DNA of 64,000 nt from assembly GCA_903845115.1 (NCBI GenBank), contig CAIMWE010000022.1:62001-126000 (forward strand), in the 5' to 3' direction. Positions within the stretch are counted from its first letter, which is position 1; each line of letters begins with the position of its first letter. This document shows positions 62,851 through 64,000 of the stretch, piece by piece. The DNA comes from an uncultured Acidobacteriota bacterium (GTDB taxonomy: Bacteria; Acidobacteriota; Thermoanaerobaculia; UBA5066). Below the pieces are notes generated by a model, which was not told the DNA's origin, searched no databases, and was given only the letters and a program-made list of their open reading frames with translations. The position numbers and the translations under genes are program-made.

Positions 62851-64000
62851 TGGGCCGGCCCCGGCCTCTCCTCTCGCGGCTCGCGATCGCCGCAGGGCTG
62901 CTGCTTTGCGCCGGAGCCCCGGTCCGGGCTGGTGCGGCGGACGGAGTGGCTCCCTTCGGGCCGGCCCGGACCGCCGGCTCGCCGACGGGGATGGTCGTGG
63001 CGGCGACGTCCCAGGCGGCCGCAGCGGGGGCCGCCGCGCTCTCCGCGGGCGGGAACGCGGTCGATGCCGCCGTCGCCGCGGCATTCGCTCTCGCGGTCAC
63101 CTATCCGGAAGCCGGGAACCTGGCGGGAGGCGGATTTCTCGTCGTCAGGCAGCGCGACGGCGAGGTCCTGGCGCTCGACTTCCGAGAGACCGCGCCCGCC
63201 GCGATCCGGAGCTCCTCGTTCCTGGGCCCGGACGGCAAGGTAGTGGAAGGGGCCTCCACGCGGACGGGACTGGCCGTGGCGACCCCCGGAACCGTCCGCG
63301 GGCTGGAGGCCGTTCACCGGCGCCTCGGGAAGCTGCCGTGGAAATCGCTCGTGGCCGCGTCGGCGAGGCTCGCGAGGGAGGGCTTCCCGGTCACAGCCGG
63401 GCTGGCGAAGCACCTGGTGTCGGAGCGAGCCGTCTTCGCGCCCCACCCGGAGAGCCTGCGCCTCTATTTTCCCGGCGGCAGGCCGCTGGCCGAGGGCGCC
63501 CTCCTCGTCCAGCCCGAGCTCGCCGGAACGCTGGACGCGATCGCCGAACGCGGCTCCGACGCCTTCCACGACGGTCCCGTCGCCCGCAGGATCGCGGAGT
63601 TCGTCCGGTCGGAGGGGGGGGGCCTGACCGCCGAGGACCTCAGGGCCTACCGGCCGGTCTGGCGCAAGGCGTTCTCCTTCGACTTCGGGCGGTGGCGGCT
63701 CCACACCATGCCCCTCCCGTCGTCCGGAGGCTTCCTGCTCGCCTCGATCCTGGGGCAGCTCTCCCGGGTGGGCTGGACCCCGGCGATGCTGGAAACGGCC
63801 GAAGGGGCTCACCTCGTCGTCGAGGCCGAGCGCCGTGCGTACGCGGAACGGAACCGCTGGCTCGGAGACGCCGACGTCGTCGACGTCCCGCTCGGGAAGC
63901 TCCTGGCCCCGGGACACCTGGACGTGCTCGCGAGGTCGATCGACCGGGCGAAGGCGACGCCTTCCGCGGGGATCGACGGCGGACTGGGCGGCCCGGCGGA
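62850..64000 (+). CDS. ggt: Gamma-glutamyltranspeptidase, N-terminal part (cut by the right edge)
   Basis: The first 383 residues are visible. Signal peptide (RLAIAAGLLLCAGAPVRAGA), then MVVAATSQAAAAGAAALSAG, GGNAVDAAVAAAFALAVTYPEAGN and DFRETAP, whose Arg binds the glutamyl carboxylate, followed by TPGTVRGLEAVHRRLGKLPW. The autocatalytic Thr and small subunit lie beyond the window. It hydrolyses or transfers gamma-glutamyl groups of glutathione in the periplasm. ATG in TGATG overlap with the kinase gene. Confidence 0.92.
   Translation, partial: MGRPRPLLSRLAIAAGLLLCAGAPVRAGAADGVAPFGPARTAGSPTGMVVAATSQAAAAGAAALSAGGNAVDAAVAAAFALAVTYPEAGNLAGGGFLVVRQRDGEVLALDFRETAPAAIRSSSFLGPDGKVVEGASTRTGLAVATPGTVRGLEAVHRRLGKLPWKSLVAASARLAREGFPVTAGLAKHLVSERAVFAPHPESLRLYFPGGRPLAEGALLVQPELAGTLDAIAERGSDAFHDGPVARRIAEFVRSEGGGLTAEDLRAYRPVWRKAFSFDFGRWRLHTMPLPSSGGFLLASILGQLSRVGWTPAMLETAEGAHLVVEAERRAYAERNRWLGDADVVDVPLGKLLAPGHLDVLARSIDRAKATPSAGIDGGLGGPA

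Overview
The window is very GC-rich, densely coded DNA from a diderm (LPS-bearing) bacterium. The mix of DUF4388-type proteins, large secreted BNR/PKD proteins, S12 serine hydrolases, an EF-G-like paralog and a BamA-Skp-LpxD-FabZ-LpxA block fits Acidobacteriota best; this placement is inference from gene content, not from a marker phylogeny. No rRNA, tRNA or CRISPR array was found.

Layout. 1-7 kb: a nuclease-helicase running off the left edge, divergent from a PBP4-type carboxypeptidase, then a sugar-nucleotide epimerase back to back with a 3-methyladenine glycosylase, a DUF4388 protein and glutaryl-CoA dehydrogenase. 7-12 kb: asnS, rimO, ribF and a membrane protein. 12-16 kb: one giant secreted BNR/PKD protein. 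16.5-25.8 kb: three consecutive exported S12 (beta-lactamase-fold) hydrolases, one carrying two catalytic domains, followed by an exported Ntn amide hydrolase and a prolyl iminopeptidase. 25.7-28.4 kb: an M16 peptidase pair. 28.5-34.3 kb: a MacA/MacB-type exporter and a GAF histidine kinase in one overlapping run. 34.3-36.1 kb: a metallo-hydrolase divergent from threonine aldolase. 36.1-40.9 kb: a TolC/HlyD/ABC-2 export locus with no ATPase. 41-44 kb: a structured non-coding stretch, ridA-hpt and an unrecognised helical protein. 44.1-55.6 kb: lysS-lolC-lolD-clpC-bamA-skp-lpxD-fabZ-lpxA, an envelope-biogenesis run with mostly overlapping genes. 55.6-58.1 kb: an 87-bp tandem repeat array whose first copy is split by a complete group II intron. 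58-64 kb: an EF-G-like GTPase divergent from a Ser/Thr kinase, then a gamma-glutamyltranspeptidase cut by the right edge.

Most notable signals: (i) about eight genes lacking a Shine-Dalgarno have a TAnnnT -10-like hexamer 6-10 nt before the start codon, often followed by CCCGCC, pointing to leaderless transcription, including divergent pairs whose starts are only about 30-40 bp apart; (ii) a group II intron whose ends can be fixed to the base because intact copies of its target repeat lie next to it; (iii) two genes (lolC-like and the Ser/Thr kinase) that appear to need a CTG start; (iv) a local amplification of S12 hydrolase domains with a short sequence relic downstream; (v) several families of long intergenic hairpins, tandem duplications and a 44-nt palindrome overlapping the ridA stop.
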